DNA from: Brucella tritici
Lineage (GTDB): Bacteria; Pseudomonadota; Alphaproteobacteria; Rhizobiales; Rhizobiaceae
Direction: 5' to 3'
Assembly: GCF_902825325.1 (NCBI RefSeq)
Contig: NZ_CADEAR010000006.1
Location: 244,274-308,273 of the forward strand
DNA: 64,000 bases
Shown: piece after piece, positions 57,083-64,000 of the stretch
How the letters are laid out: each line of letters starts with the position of its first letter
How positions within the stretch are numbered: the stretch's first letter is position 1
Position numbers and translations under genes: made by a program
Notes under the pieces: model-generated
Seen by the model: only the letters and a program-made list of their open reading frames with translations
Databases searched by the model: none
Told to the model about the DNA's origin: nothing

Positions 57083-57388
57083 TTACCAGCTCGACTTGAC
57101 GATGCCCGGGATCTGACCGAGCGAACCCAACTGACGGAGCGCAATACGCGACATCTTCAGTTTACGGTAATAACCACGCGGACGGCCCGAAACTTCGCAA
57201 CGATTGCGAATACGAACCTTCGATGAATTGCGCGGCAGTTCGGCAAGCCGGATAGTGGCGCGGAAGCGCTCCTCCAGCGGAAGGCCCTGATCCATTACGA
57301 TCGCCTTCAGACGTGCACGCTTGTCAGCGTGACGCTTAACCAACTTTTCGCGGCGCTTGTTTTTTTCGACTGCGCTAGTCTTGGCCAT
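57083..57388 (-). CDS. rpsN: 30S ribosomal protein S14
   Basis: 101 residues, the long zinc-free form (no CXXC pairs). [20 protein letters not shown] at the start; [21 protein letters not shown] near 61-81 is the S14 signature. It lies between rplE (26 bases before the start) and rpsH (10 bases after the stop). Confidence 0.98.
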   Translation of the reverse strand: MAKTSAVEKNKRREKLVKRHADKRARLKAIVMDQGLPLEERFRATIRLAELPRNSSKVRIRNRCEVSGRPRGYYRKLKMSRIALRQLGSLGQIPGIVKSSW

Positions 57389-57414
57389 ATTAATATACCT
57401 CGCTACGCTTGCCG

Positions 57415-57972
57415 TTACTGCCGGAAGGGGAAGTTGAATGCACGCAGAAGAGCGCGCGCTTCATCATCCGTCTTGGCGGTCGTGCAAACGATGATGTCCA
57501 TGCCCCAGATCTGATCAACCTTGTCGTAGTTGATTTCCGGAAACACGATGTGCTCCTTGATGCCCATGGCATAGTTGCCACGTCCGTCAAAGCTCTTCGG
57601 GTTCAGGCCGCGGAAGTCGCGAACGCGAGGAAGAGCGATCGTGATAAAACGATCAAGGAATTCGTACATGCGATCCTGGCGAAGGGTAACCTTCGTGCCG
57701 ATCGGCATGCCTTCACGCAACTTGAACGTTGCGATCGAGTTACGGGCGCGGGTGATAACAGCCTTTTGACCGGCGATCAAGCCAAGGTCTTCAGCGGCAA
57801 TCGCCGGCTTCTTGGAGTCGCCAGTGGCTTCGCCAACGCCCATGTTGAGGACAACCTTGGTGATGCGCGGAATCTGCATCTCGTTGTCGTATTTGAATTC
57901 TTCAAGCAGAGCCTTACGAATGTTCTCGTTGTAAAGCTTCTTGAAGCGGGGAAGTGCCTTAGCTTCAGCCAT
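57415..57972 (-). CDS. rplE: 50S ribosomal protein L5
   Basis: 185 residues, starting [20 protein letters not shown]. It has the 5S rRNA and bridge elements, with [19 protein letters not shown] near 39-57 and [19 protein letters not shown] near 124-142. The start overlaps rplX by eight bases, implying coupled translation. Confidence 0.98.
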   Translation of the reverse strand: MAEAKALPRFKKLYNENIRKALLEEFKYDNEMQIPRITKVVLNMGVGEATGDSKKPAIAAEDLGLIAGQKAVITRARNSIATFKLREGMPIGTKVTLRQDRMYEFLDRFITIALPRVRDFRGLNPKSFDGRGNYAMGIKEHIVFPEINYDKVDQIWGMDIIVCTTAKTDDEARALLRAFNFPFRQ

Positions 57973-58276
57973 CGATCAGCGCTCCAGAACGTTTTGCGAC
58001 ACGAACCTTCTTGCCGTCCTCGACGCGGAAACCGACGCGGGTCGGCTTACCGTCCTTCGGATCAGCAATTGCCAGGTTGGACAGGTGAATCGGCGCTTCC
58101 TTGGAGATAATGCCGGCTTCCTGGGTCTGGGTCTGACGCTGATGACGCTTCACAATGTTGATACCGCGAACGAGCGCCTGCTCGTCCTTTGGCATAACCT
58201 TGAGAACTTCGCCTTTACGGCCCTTGTCCTTACCGGACAGCACGACAACGCTGTCGCCTTTGCGAATCTTCTGCAT
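57965..58276 (-). CDS. rplX: 50S ribosomal protein L24
   Basis: 103 residues, an assembly initiator protein. [20 protein letters not shown] at the start is the KOW motif; later [18 protein letters not shown] [21 protein letters not shown] near 52-72. The stop overlaps the rplE start by eight bases. Confidence 0.98.
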   Translation of the reverse strand: MQKIRKGDSVVVLSGKDKGRKGEVLKVMPKDEQALVRGINIVKRHQRQTQTQEAGIISKEAPIHLSNLAIADPKDGKPTRVGFRVEDGKKVRVAKRSGALIDG

Positions 58277-58288
58277 CGTCTTGCTTCC

Positions 58289-58657
58289 TTACAGAACTTC
58301 CGGGGCCAGCGAGATGATCTTCATGTGGTTCTTTGCGCGGAGTTCGCGCGGAACCGGTCCGAAGATACGCGTGCCGATCGGCTCTTTCTTGTTATCGATG
58401 AGAACGGCTGCATTGTTATCGAAACGAATAACGCTGCCGTCCGGACGACGGATGTCCTTGGCGGTGCGTACAACAACCGCCTTCATCACGTCACCCTTTT
58501 TGACGCGGCCGCGCGGAATAGCTTCCTTGATCGACACCACAATGATGTCACCAACGGAAGCGTAACGCCGCTTCGAGCCGCCCAGCACCTTGATGCACAT
58601 GACACGACGTGCGCCGGAGTTATCCGCCACGTCGAGGTTTGTTTGCATCTGAATCAT
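58289..58657 (-). CDS. rplN: 50S ribosomal protein L14
   Basis: 122 residues at the subunit interface, where it contacts 16S helix 14. [20 protein letters not shown] at the start, [20 protein letters not shown] near 27-46 and the end [24 protein letters not shown] 68-base gap precedes it after rpsQ; otherwise normal. Confidence 0.98.
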   Translation of the reverse strand: MIQMQTNLDVADNSGARRVMCIKVLGGSKRRYASVGDIIVVSIKEAIPRGRVKKGDVMKAVVVRTAKDIRRPDGSVIRFDNNAAVLIDNKKEPIGTRIFGPVPRELRAKNHMKIISLAPEVL

Positions 58658-58725
58658 GACTGGCCGCCTTCTTTCCTCTCAGCTGGTTAAGGGCTCCTGC
58701 CCTACCTAAGCTGCGTGTTTATAAT

Positions 58726-58968
58726 TTAGCCTGCTGCTTCGTTCGTCAGAACGACCCAGCGTTTGTCCTTCGAGATTGGAGCCGATTCCTGGATGGAAAC
58801 GAGATCACCAACCTTGAACTGGTTGTTTTCGTCATGCGCCTTGTACTTCTTAGACTGACGCACGGTCTTCTGGAGGAGCGGATGCGAATAGCGGCGCTCA
58901 ACCTTGACCACAACAGTCTTGTCATTCTTGTCGCTGACGACAACGCCCTGCAGAACGCGTTTAGGCAT
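58726..58968 (-). CDS. rpsQ: 30S ribosomal protein S17
   Basis: 80 residues, 16S rRNA-binding assembly protein. [20 protein letters not shown] at the start, and [20 protein letters not shown] near 23-42. It lies 11 bases after rpmC and precedes rplN. Confidence 0.97.
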   Translation of the reverse strand: MPKRVLQGVVVSDKNDKTVVVKVERRYSHPLLQKTVRQSKKYKAHDENNQFKVGDLVSIQESAPISKDKRWVVLTNEAAG

Positions 58969-58979
58969 TATATTTTTCC

Positions 58980-59180
58980 TTATGCCTTGCTTGCGGCCGC
59001 CTTCTGGCGGGCAATAGTCTTAATACGCGCGATGTCGCGGCGAACCTGCTTCACGCGCGCGGTTTTTTCGAGCTGGCCGGTTGCCTTCTGAAAGCGCAGA
59101 TTGAACTGCTCTTTCTTCAGGGTGCCCAGCTCGTCATTCAGTTGATCGAGGCTCTTCGCCCGAACGTCTGCGGCTTTCAT
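58980..59180 (-). CDS. rpmC: 50S ribosomal protein L29
   Basis: 66 residues, a helical hairpin near the peptide exit and the trigger factor site. [20 protein letters not shown] at the start; [20 protein letters not shown] near 23-42. It lies between rplP and rpsQ. Confidence 0.97.
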   Translation of the reverse strand: MKAADVRAKSLDQLNDELGTLKKEQFNLRFQKATGQLEKTARVKQVRRDIARIKTIARQKAAASKA

Positions 59181-59192
59181 AGTTGCCTCTCC

Positions 59193-59606
59193 TTATTCAG
59201 CAATGCGCTGGATAAAGCGCGTCTTGATCGGCAACTTTGCTGCGCCGAGTCTGAGGGCTTCGCGTGCCACATCTTCGGGTACGCCGTCAAGCTCAAACAT
59301 CACGCGACCTGGTGCCACACGGCATGCCCAGTAGTCAACCGAACCCTTACCTTTACCCATACGGACTTCAGTAGGTTTCGAAGTTACCGGCAGGTCAGGG
59401 AAGATGCGGATCCACACGCGACCGGCACGCTTCATGTGACGGGTGATCGCGCGGCGGGCCGCTTCGATCTGACGTGCAGTGACGCGTTCCGGCTCAACGG
59501 CCTTCAAACCGAATGCACCGAAATTCAGATCCGTGCCGCCTTTCGAGTTGCCGTGAATACGGCCCTTGAACTGCTTGCGGAACTTGGTGCGCTTAGGCTG
59601 CATCAT
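59193..59606 (-). CDS. rplP: 50S ribosomal protein L16
   Basis: 137 residues. [20 protein letters not shown] at the start; the family pattern [20 protein letters not shown] near 35-54 and a conserved [19 protein letters not shown] near 83-101, near the peptidyl transferase centre. It lies between rpsC (38 bases before) and rpmC. Confidence 0.98.
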
Positions 59607-59644
59607 TGTTCTCTACTCCAAATTTCTCGCCCGCGGCCCGCTTT

Positions 59645-60355
59645 TTAAGCGTTTTCGCGGCGGCGGTTCGACGAGGAACCCTGATTGTCACCCTCGACCG
59701 CACGACGCTCGGAAGCCATCGGATCATGTTCAAGGATTTCGCCCTTGAAGACCCAGACCTTCACGCCGCAGATACCATAAGCGGTCTTCGCTTCTGCCGT
59801 GCCGTAGTCGATATCGGCGCGCAGCGTGTGAAGCGGAACGCGACCTTCACGGTACCATTCCATGCGAGCGATTTCCGCGCCACCCAGACGTCCCGAGCAG
59901 TTGATACGGATACCTTCGGCTCCAAGACGCATTGCCGACTGAACGGCACGCTTCATGGCGCGACGGAATGCCACACGGCGTTCGAGCTGCTGAGCGATCG
60001 ACTGAGCGATCAGCGTAGCGTCGATTTCCGGCTTGCGAACTTCAACGATGTTGAGCGACGTATCGGCGTTGGTCATCTCGGAAAGCTTCTTGCGGAGCTT
60101 TTCGATGTCTGCACCCTTCTTGCCGATGATGATGCCCGGACGAGCCGAGTGGATCGTCACGCGGCACTTCTTGTGCGGACGCTCAATCACGATCTTGGAG
60201 ATCGCAGCCTGCTTGAGTTCTTCGGTGAGGAACTCGCGGATCTTGACATCTTCATGCAGCAGCTTGCCGTACTCACCGGTATTCGCGTACCAACGCGAAT
60301 CCCAGGTGCGGTTGATGCCGAGACGAAGACCGATCGGATTAATCTTCTGACCCAT
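59645..60355 (-). CDS. rpsC: 30S ribosomal protein S3
   Basis: 236 residues: [20 protein letters not shown] at the start, the KH RNA-binding domain with [19 protein letters not shown] near 69-87, and the C-terminal domain with [20 protein letters not shown] near 179-198. It forms part of the mRNA entry tunnel. The ATG shares one base with the rplV stop. Confidence 0.98.
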   Translation of the reverse strand: MGQKINPIGLRLGINRTWDSRWYANTGEYGKLLHEDVKIREFLTEELKQAAISKIVIERPHKKCRVTIHSARPGIIIGKKGADIEKLRKKLSEMTNADTSLNIVEVRKPEIDATLIAQSIAQQLERRVAFRRAMKRAVQSAMRLGAEGIRINCSGRLGGAEIARMEWYREGRVPLHTLRADIDYGTAEAKTAYGICGVKVWVFKGEILEHDPMASERRAVEGDNQGSSSNRRRENA

Positions 60356-60744
60356 TATGCGGCCTCCCCTTTTTCCGCGACTTCGCGGACAACAATGGTG
60401 AGATGCGAAAACGGCTTCTCGATGCGGCTTGCACGGCCACGACCACGGACGTGGAAGCGCTTCATGACGATCGACTTGCCAACATAAGCTTCGGCGACGA
60501 TCAGAGAATCGACGTCGAGATCATGGTTGTTTTCAGCGTTCGCAATTGCGGACTGGAGCGTCTTCTTAACCGTATCGGCGATCCGCTTGCGCGAGAACGT
60601 CAGATCGGCAAGAGCCGCATTCACCTTCTTGCCGCGAATCATGCTCGCAACAAGGTTCAGCTTCTGCGGGCTGACACGCAGCGTACGGGCAACAGCCTGA
60701 GCCTCGTTGTCCTTGAGCTGACGGGGAGCTTTAGCCTTGCCCAT
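60355..60744 (-). CDS. rplV: 50S ribosomal protein L22
   Basis: 129 residues, lining the exit tunnel with its long beta hairpin. [20 protein letters not shown] at the start and [20 protein letters not shown] near 97-116, the hairpin and C-terminal block where macrolide-resistance changes occur in other species. One-base overlap with rpsC. Confidence 0.98.
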   Translation of the reverse strand: MGKAKAPRQLKDNEAQAVARTLRVSPQKLNLVASMIRGKKVNAALADLTFSRKRIADTVKKTLQSAIANAENNHDLDVDSLIVAEAYVGKSIVMKRFHVRGRGRASRIEKPFSHLTIVVREVAEKGEAA

Positions 60745-60746
60745 CG

Positions 60747-61025
60747 TTACTTCCTCTTCGACTTCTTGTCCGCACCGTGACCGTAGTAGGTACGGGTCGG
60801 TGCAAATTCACCGAACTTGTGTCCGACCATTTCTTCCGAAACCGACACCGGCACATGCTTGTTGCCGTTGTAGACGCCGAAAGTCAGACCGACAAACTGC
60901 GGCAGGATGGTGGAGCGGCGGCTCCACATCTTGATAACTTCATTACGACCGCCTTCGCGTACCTTCTCAGCCTTCTTGAGAAGATAGCCGTCGACAAACG
61001 GACCTTTCCAAACTGAACGAGCCAC
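60747..61025 (-). CDS. rpsS: 30S ribosomal protein S19
   Basis: 92 residues, in the head of the 30S subunit next to S13. [20 protein letters not shown] at the start, [20 protein letters not shown] near 34-53, and a basic C-terminus [14 protein letters not shown]. Two bases separate its stop from the rplV start. Confidence 0.98.
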   Translation of the reverse strand: MARSVWKGPFVDGYLLKKAEKVREGGRNEVIKMWSRRSTILPQFVGLTFGVYNGNKHVPVSVSEEMVGHKFGEFAPTRTYYGHGADKKSKRK

Positions 61026-61040
61026 TTCAGACTACCTCTC

Positions 61041-61874
61041 TTACTTCTTGCGCTGATGGCGCGAACGCATGATGAACTTGTCGGTCGCCTTGTTCGAGCG
61101 CGTCTTCTTGCCCTTCGTAGGCTTGCCCCACGGAGTAACAGGGTGACGACCACCCGAGGTACGACCTTCACCACCACCATGCGGGTGATCGACCGGGTTC
61201 ATTGCAACGCCGCGAACGTGCGGGCGCTTGCCACGCCATACCGAACGACCGGCCTTGCCGTCGTTGATATTGCCGTGATCCGGGTTGGACACTGCGCCGA
61301 CCGAAGCGAAGCAGGCACCTGGAACCAGACGCTGTTCACCAGAGTTGAGGCGCAGAATAGCCATACCCTGATCGCGACCGACCAGCTGAGCATAGGTGCC
61401 AGCCGAACGAGCGATCTGACCGCCCTTGCCCGGCTTCAGCTCGACGTTGTGAACGATCGTGCCGACCGGCATCGAAGCGAGCGGCATTGCGTTGCCCGGC
61501 TTCACGTCGACGGAGTTGCCTGCAACAACCTTGTCGCCAACAGCAAGACGCTGCGGAGCCAGGATGTAGGCCAGTTCACCGTCTTCGTAACGGATCAGCG
61601 CAATGAACGCGGTACGGTTCGGATCGTATTCCAGGCGTTCGACAGTGCCAACAACGTCAAGCTTGCGACGCTTGAAATCAATGAAACGGTACGTACGCTT
61701 GTGACCACCGCCCTGAAAGCGAACAGTGATACGACCGGTGTTGTTGCGGCCACCCTTCTTGGACAGACCTTCGGTCAGGGACTTGACCGGCTTGCCCTTG
61801 TAGAGTTCCGAACGGTCCACGATGACCAGCTGACGCTGGCCTGGCGTGATCGGATTAAAATGCTTGAGTGCCAT
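61041..61874 (-). CDS. rplB: 50S ribosomal protein L2
   Basis: 277 residues, one of the most conserved proteins at the peptidyl transferase centre. [20 protein letters not shown] at the start, and [20 protein letters not shown] near 226-245 with the critical His (PVDHPHGGG). It lies 15 bases before rpsS and follows rplW by 21 bases. Confidence 0.98.
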   Translation of the reverse strand: MALKHFNPITPGQRQLVIVDRSELYKGKPVKSLTEGLSKKGGRNNTGRITVRFQGGGHKRTYRFIDFKRRKLDVVGTVERLEYDPNRTAFIALIRYEDGELAYILAPQRLAVGDKVVAGNSVDVKPGNAMPLASMPVGTIVHNVELKPGKGGQIARSAGTYAQLVGRDQGMAILRLNSGEQRLVPGACFASVGAVSNPDHGNINDGKAGRSVWRGKRPHVRGVAMNPVDHPHGGGEGRTSGGRHPVTPWGKPTKGKKTRSNKATDKFIMRSRHQRKK

Positions 61875-61895
61875 TGTCTCTTACTCCATGGCCTC

Positions 61896-62189
61896 TCAGA
61901 GACCGGTCGAAACGTCGATGCTTTGGCCTTCAGCCAAAGTAACGATCGCTTTCTTGACGTCGCTCTGGCGCCCGATAAGGCCGCGGAACCGCTTAACCTT
62001 ACCCTTGCGCACTGCAGTGTTGACTGCGGTAACCTTGACGCCGAACAGCGCTTCGACTGCAGCCTTGATTTCCGGCTTCGTTGCCTTGCGGGCTACGTTG
62101 AAGACAACCTGGTTGTGTTCGGAAACCATGGTGGACTTCTCGGTGATAACCGGGCTGACGATCACGTCGTAATGGCGAAGATCAGTCAT
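61896..62189 (-). CDS. rplW: 50S ribosomal protein L23
   Basis: 97 residues at the tunnel exit where trigger factor and SRP dock. [20 protein letters not shown] at the start and [20 protein letters not shown] near 45-64. The start overlaps the rplD stop by four bases (ATGA). Confidence 0.98.
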   Translation of the reverse strand: MTDLRHYDVIVSPVITEKSTMVSEHNQVVFNVARKATKPEIKAAVEALFGVKVTAVNTAVRKGKVKRFRGLIGRQSDVKKAIVTLAEGQSIDVSTGL

Positions 62190-62806
62190 TTGAAACGCTC
62201 CTCAAGGGCTTCGACAGCTGCCTTGGAAAGAACGAGCTTGCCGCGGCGAAGAATGTCGTAAACATTGATCCCCTGCACCGGCAGAACGTCGATGTTCGGG
62301 ATGTTCGAAGCCGCGCGCTGGAAGTTCACGTCGATCTCTGCACCGCCGATGAGGAGTGCATTTTCAAGACCGAGCTTGGCGAACTGCGAAACAAGCTGCT
62401 TCGTCTTGGCTTCCGTTGCAGCCAGATCATCGATGATGATCAGGTCTGATGCCTTTGCCTTTGCAGACAGGGCATGACGCAGGCCAAGAGCGCGAACCTT
62501 CTTCGGCAGATCGTGATCGTGCGAACGGACAACCGGTCCGTGAGCCTGACCACCGCCGCGGAACTGCGGAGCGCGAGCTGAATGGTGACGAGCGCGGCCC
62601 GTACCCTTCTGCTTGTACATCTTGGCACCGGTGCGGCTTACGTCGCCACGGCCCTGAGCCTTATGGGAGCCCTGCTGGCGGCGAGCCAGCTGCCAGCGCA
62701 CAACGCGCTGAAGAATGTCGTCACGCGGGTCGAGGCCGAAGATTTCTTCGTTCAGCTTGACCTTGCCGGCATCCTTGCCTTCAAGAGTGGTAATCGTGAG
62801 ATCCAT
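62186..62806 (-). CDS. rplD: 50S ribosomal protein L4
   Basis: 206 residues: [20 protein letters not shown] at the start; the tunnel loop with [20 protein letters not shown] near 67-86. In E. coli L4 represses the S10 operon through its leader; the hairpin upstream of rpsJ here could play a similar part. It overlaps rplC by one base (TAATG) and rplW by four. Confidence 0.98.
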   Translation of the reverse strand: MDLTITTLEGKDAGKVKLNEEIFGLDPRDDILQRVVRWQLARRQQGSHKAQGRGDVSRTGAKMYKQKGTGRARHHSARAPQFRGGGQAHGPVVRSHDHDLPKKVRALGLRHALSAKAKASDLIIIDDLAATEAKTKQLVSQFAKLGLENALLIGGAEIDVNFQRAASNIPNIDVLPVQGINVYDILRRGKLVLSKAAVEALEERFK

Positions 62807-63522
62807 TATTCGGCTCCCTCAGTCGCGACAGCTTCAGCCTTCGCGGCACCTGCACGCAGAGCGGCCGGCTTCGGCGCGTTCTCAGGCAGCGAGACCTTTA
62901 CCGCGTCGCGCACGATGATCCAGGCACCCTTGGAGCCCGGAACCGCGCCGCGAACCAGAATGAGGCCGCGATCGCTGTCCGTCGAGACAACTTCAATATT
63001 CTGCGTGGTTACGCGGGTCTGGCCCATGTGACCAGCCATCTTCTTGCCCTTGAACACCTTACCCGGATCCTGACGCTGACCGGTCGAGCCGTGAGCGCGG
63101 TGGGTAATGGAGTTACCATGGGAAGCGCGATGACCGGCAAAGTTATGACGCTTCATAACACCAGCAAAGCCCTTACCAATCGAAGTACCCGTCACGTCGA
63201 CCTTCTGGCCGGCGACGAAGTGTTCGGCGGTGATTTCAGCGCCGACTTCGAGGAGGTTGTCCGGCGAAACGCGGAATTCCGCGACCTTCGCCTTAGGCTC
63301 GACCTCGGCCTTCGCGAAATGACCGCGCATAGCCTTGGACGTGTTCTTTACCTTGGCAAGTCCAACGCCAAGCTGAACAGCCGTGTAACCGTTCTTTTCA
63401 ACTGTACGCTGAGCTACCACGTGGCAATTCTCCATGCGGAGAACCGTCACCGGCACATGCTCGCCGGCGTCGTTATAGACGCGGGTCATGCCCAGCTTCT
63501 GTGCAATAACACCTGAACGCAT
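62806..63522 (-). CDS. rplC: 50S ribosomal protein L3
   Basis: 238 residues from the ATG at 63522 (an in-frame start eight codons up lacks family similarity). [20 protein letters not shown] at the start, then [20 protein letters not shown] near 138-157, the loop that reaches the peptidyl transferase centre (Gln methylation site region follows). C-terminal Ala-rich tail. One-base overlap with rplD. Confidence 0.97.
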
Positions 63523-63551
63523 CGGGTTCGTTCCTTCCGTCCTCAAGCCGA

Positions 63552-63860
63552 TTAAAGCTTGATCTCGACATCGACACCGGCGGACAGATCGAGCTTCATC
63601 AGCGCGTCCACCGTCTGCGGGGTCGGGTCAACGATATCGAGAAGACGCTTGTGCGTGCGCATCTCGAACTGCTCGCGGCTCTTCTTGTCGATGTGCGGCG
63701 ACCGGTTAACTGTGAACTTTTCGATCCGCGTAGGAAGCGGGATCGGTCCGCGCACATTTGCACCGGTACGCTTGGCAGTCGACACGATCTCCCGCGTCGA
63801 AGCGTCAAGGATCCGATGATCAAACGCCTTAAGGCGAATGCGGATGTTTTGACCGTTCAT
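63552..63860 (-). CDS. rpsJ: 30S ribosomal protein S10
   Basis: 102 residues, also NusE, the link to NusB and NusG in antitermination. [20 protein letters not shown] at the start and [20 protein letters not shown] near 41-60. It leads the S10 cluster after tuf, with a strong hairpin upstream (63882-63910). Confidence 0.98.
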
Positions 63861-63881
63861 TTCATCTGTTCCTTGTTACGC

Positions 63882-63910
63882 GGAAACGCTCGCTCCAGAG
63901 CGAGCGTTCC
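63882..63910 (-). promoter_or_regulatory. Stem-loop between tuf and rpsJ
   Basis: About a 12-base stem (GGAAACGCTCGCT with AGCGAGCGTTCC) and a small loop, 22 bases upstream of the rpsJ ATG. On the minus strand no T-run follows, so it is not a strong terminator; it may act as an attenuator or protect the message between tuf and rpsJ. It is the only candidate S10 leader structure here. Confidence 0.5.
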
Positions 63911-63924
63911 TGCACAAACCTTCA

Positions 63925-64000
63925 TTACTCGATGATCGAGGAGACGATGCCTGCACCGACGGTGCGGCCGCCTTCACGGATAGCGAAGCGGAGCTTCTCT
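63925..64000 (-). CDS. tuf: Elongation factor Tu, C-terminal end only
   Basis: Only the last 24 codons and the stop are inside the window, ending EGGRTVGAGIVSSIIE. This is the universal C-terminus of EF-Tu (domain 3). The rest lies to the right of the window. tuf upstream of rpsJ is the standard str-S10 junction, with rpsL, rpsG and fusA expected beyond. Alphaproteobacteria often carry a second copy elsewhere. Confidence 0.95.
   Translation of the reverse strand, partial: EKLRFAIREGGRTVGAGIVSSIIE

Overview
The window is a chromosomal stretch from an alphaproteobacterium of the order Hyphomicrobiales, most probably the Brucella/Ochrobactrum group (Brucellaceae). This rests on the gene order rpsB-tsf-pyrH-frr-uppS, an EipB (DUF1849) protein with its cysteine pair, a RIME-like palindrome, a GTTC-N7-GTTC SOS box at recA, and the S10-spc-alpha ribosomal block without rpmJ. 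Base composition and coding density are even, apart from one AT-richer spot near 4.5 kb. The genes at both edges (uppS, tuf) are cut by the window. I see no rRNA, tRNA, CRISPR array, prophage, integrase or insertion sequence. Species identity is an inference.

Layout. 0-4 kb (minus): translation and envelope cluster rpsB, tsf, pyrH, frr, uppS. 4-12.6 kb: a secreted SnoaL-like protein, eipB, a RidA-like protein, a glycerophosphodiester phosphodiesterase, a FemAB-like acyltransferase, a HIT hydrolase, the AzlCD exporter, and clpA/clpS. 12.6-13.3 kb is a long non-coding interval with a plus-strand intrinsic terminator. 13.3-25 kb is a mosaic: a D,D-carboxypeptidase with a SPOR domain, L-serine dehydratase, a YdcF protein, a 32-residue membrane ORF, a DUF1624 acyltransferase with a cysteine-rich tail, a MerR regulator, VanZ, DUF2336, a DUF883-like protein, queF, a small lipoprotein and DUF924. 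24-31.4 kb is a complete propionyl-CoA to succinyl-CoA module: an ScfR/PccR-type regulator divergent from pccB, pccA and methylmalonyl-CoA mutase, with two TTTGCAAA sites in the shared promoter. 31.5-40.5 kb: small hypothetical genes, an iron-permease-like protein, an aldo/keto reductase, murI, trmJ, a DJ-1/PfpI protein, a ribbon-helix-helix protein, icd, a glutathione transferase, and an ArsR regulator facing two dimeric alpha/beta-barrel genes across a perfect inverted repeat.

40.5-49.3 kb (minus): alaS, recA with an SOS box, an OmpA lipoprotein, a lytic transglycosylase lipoprotein, rarA and a DegP-like protease. 49.5-64 kb (minus): the ribosomal superoperon tuf-rpsJ-...-rplO-secY-adk-rpsM-rpsK-rpoA-rplQ, with several one- and four-base gene overlaps.

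Most of this DNA is conserved housekeeping sequence, and I did not find a convincing new multi-gene system. The best leads are local: the ScfR operator pair, the ArsR operator with its monooxygenase-like pair, the twin-CX3C tail on the DUF1624 protein, the unannotated 32-residue membrane ORF, a possible small RNA upstream of clpS, a lipobox on a SPOR-containing carboxypeptidase, and two related palindromic mosaic elements.
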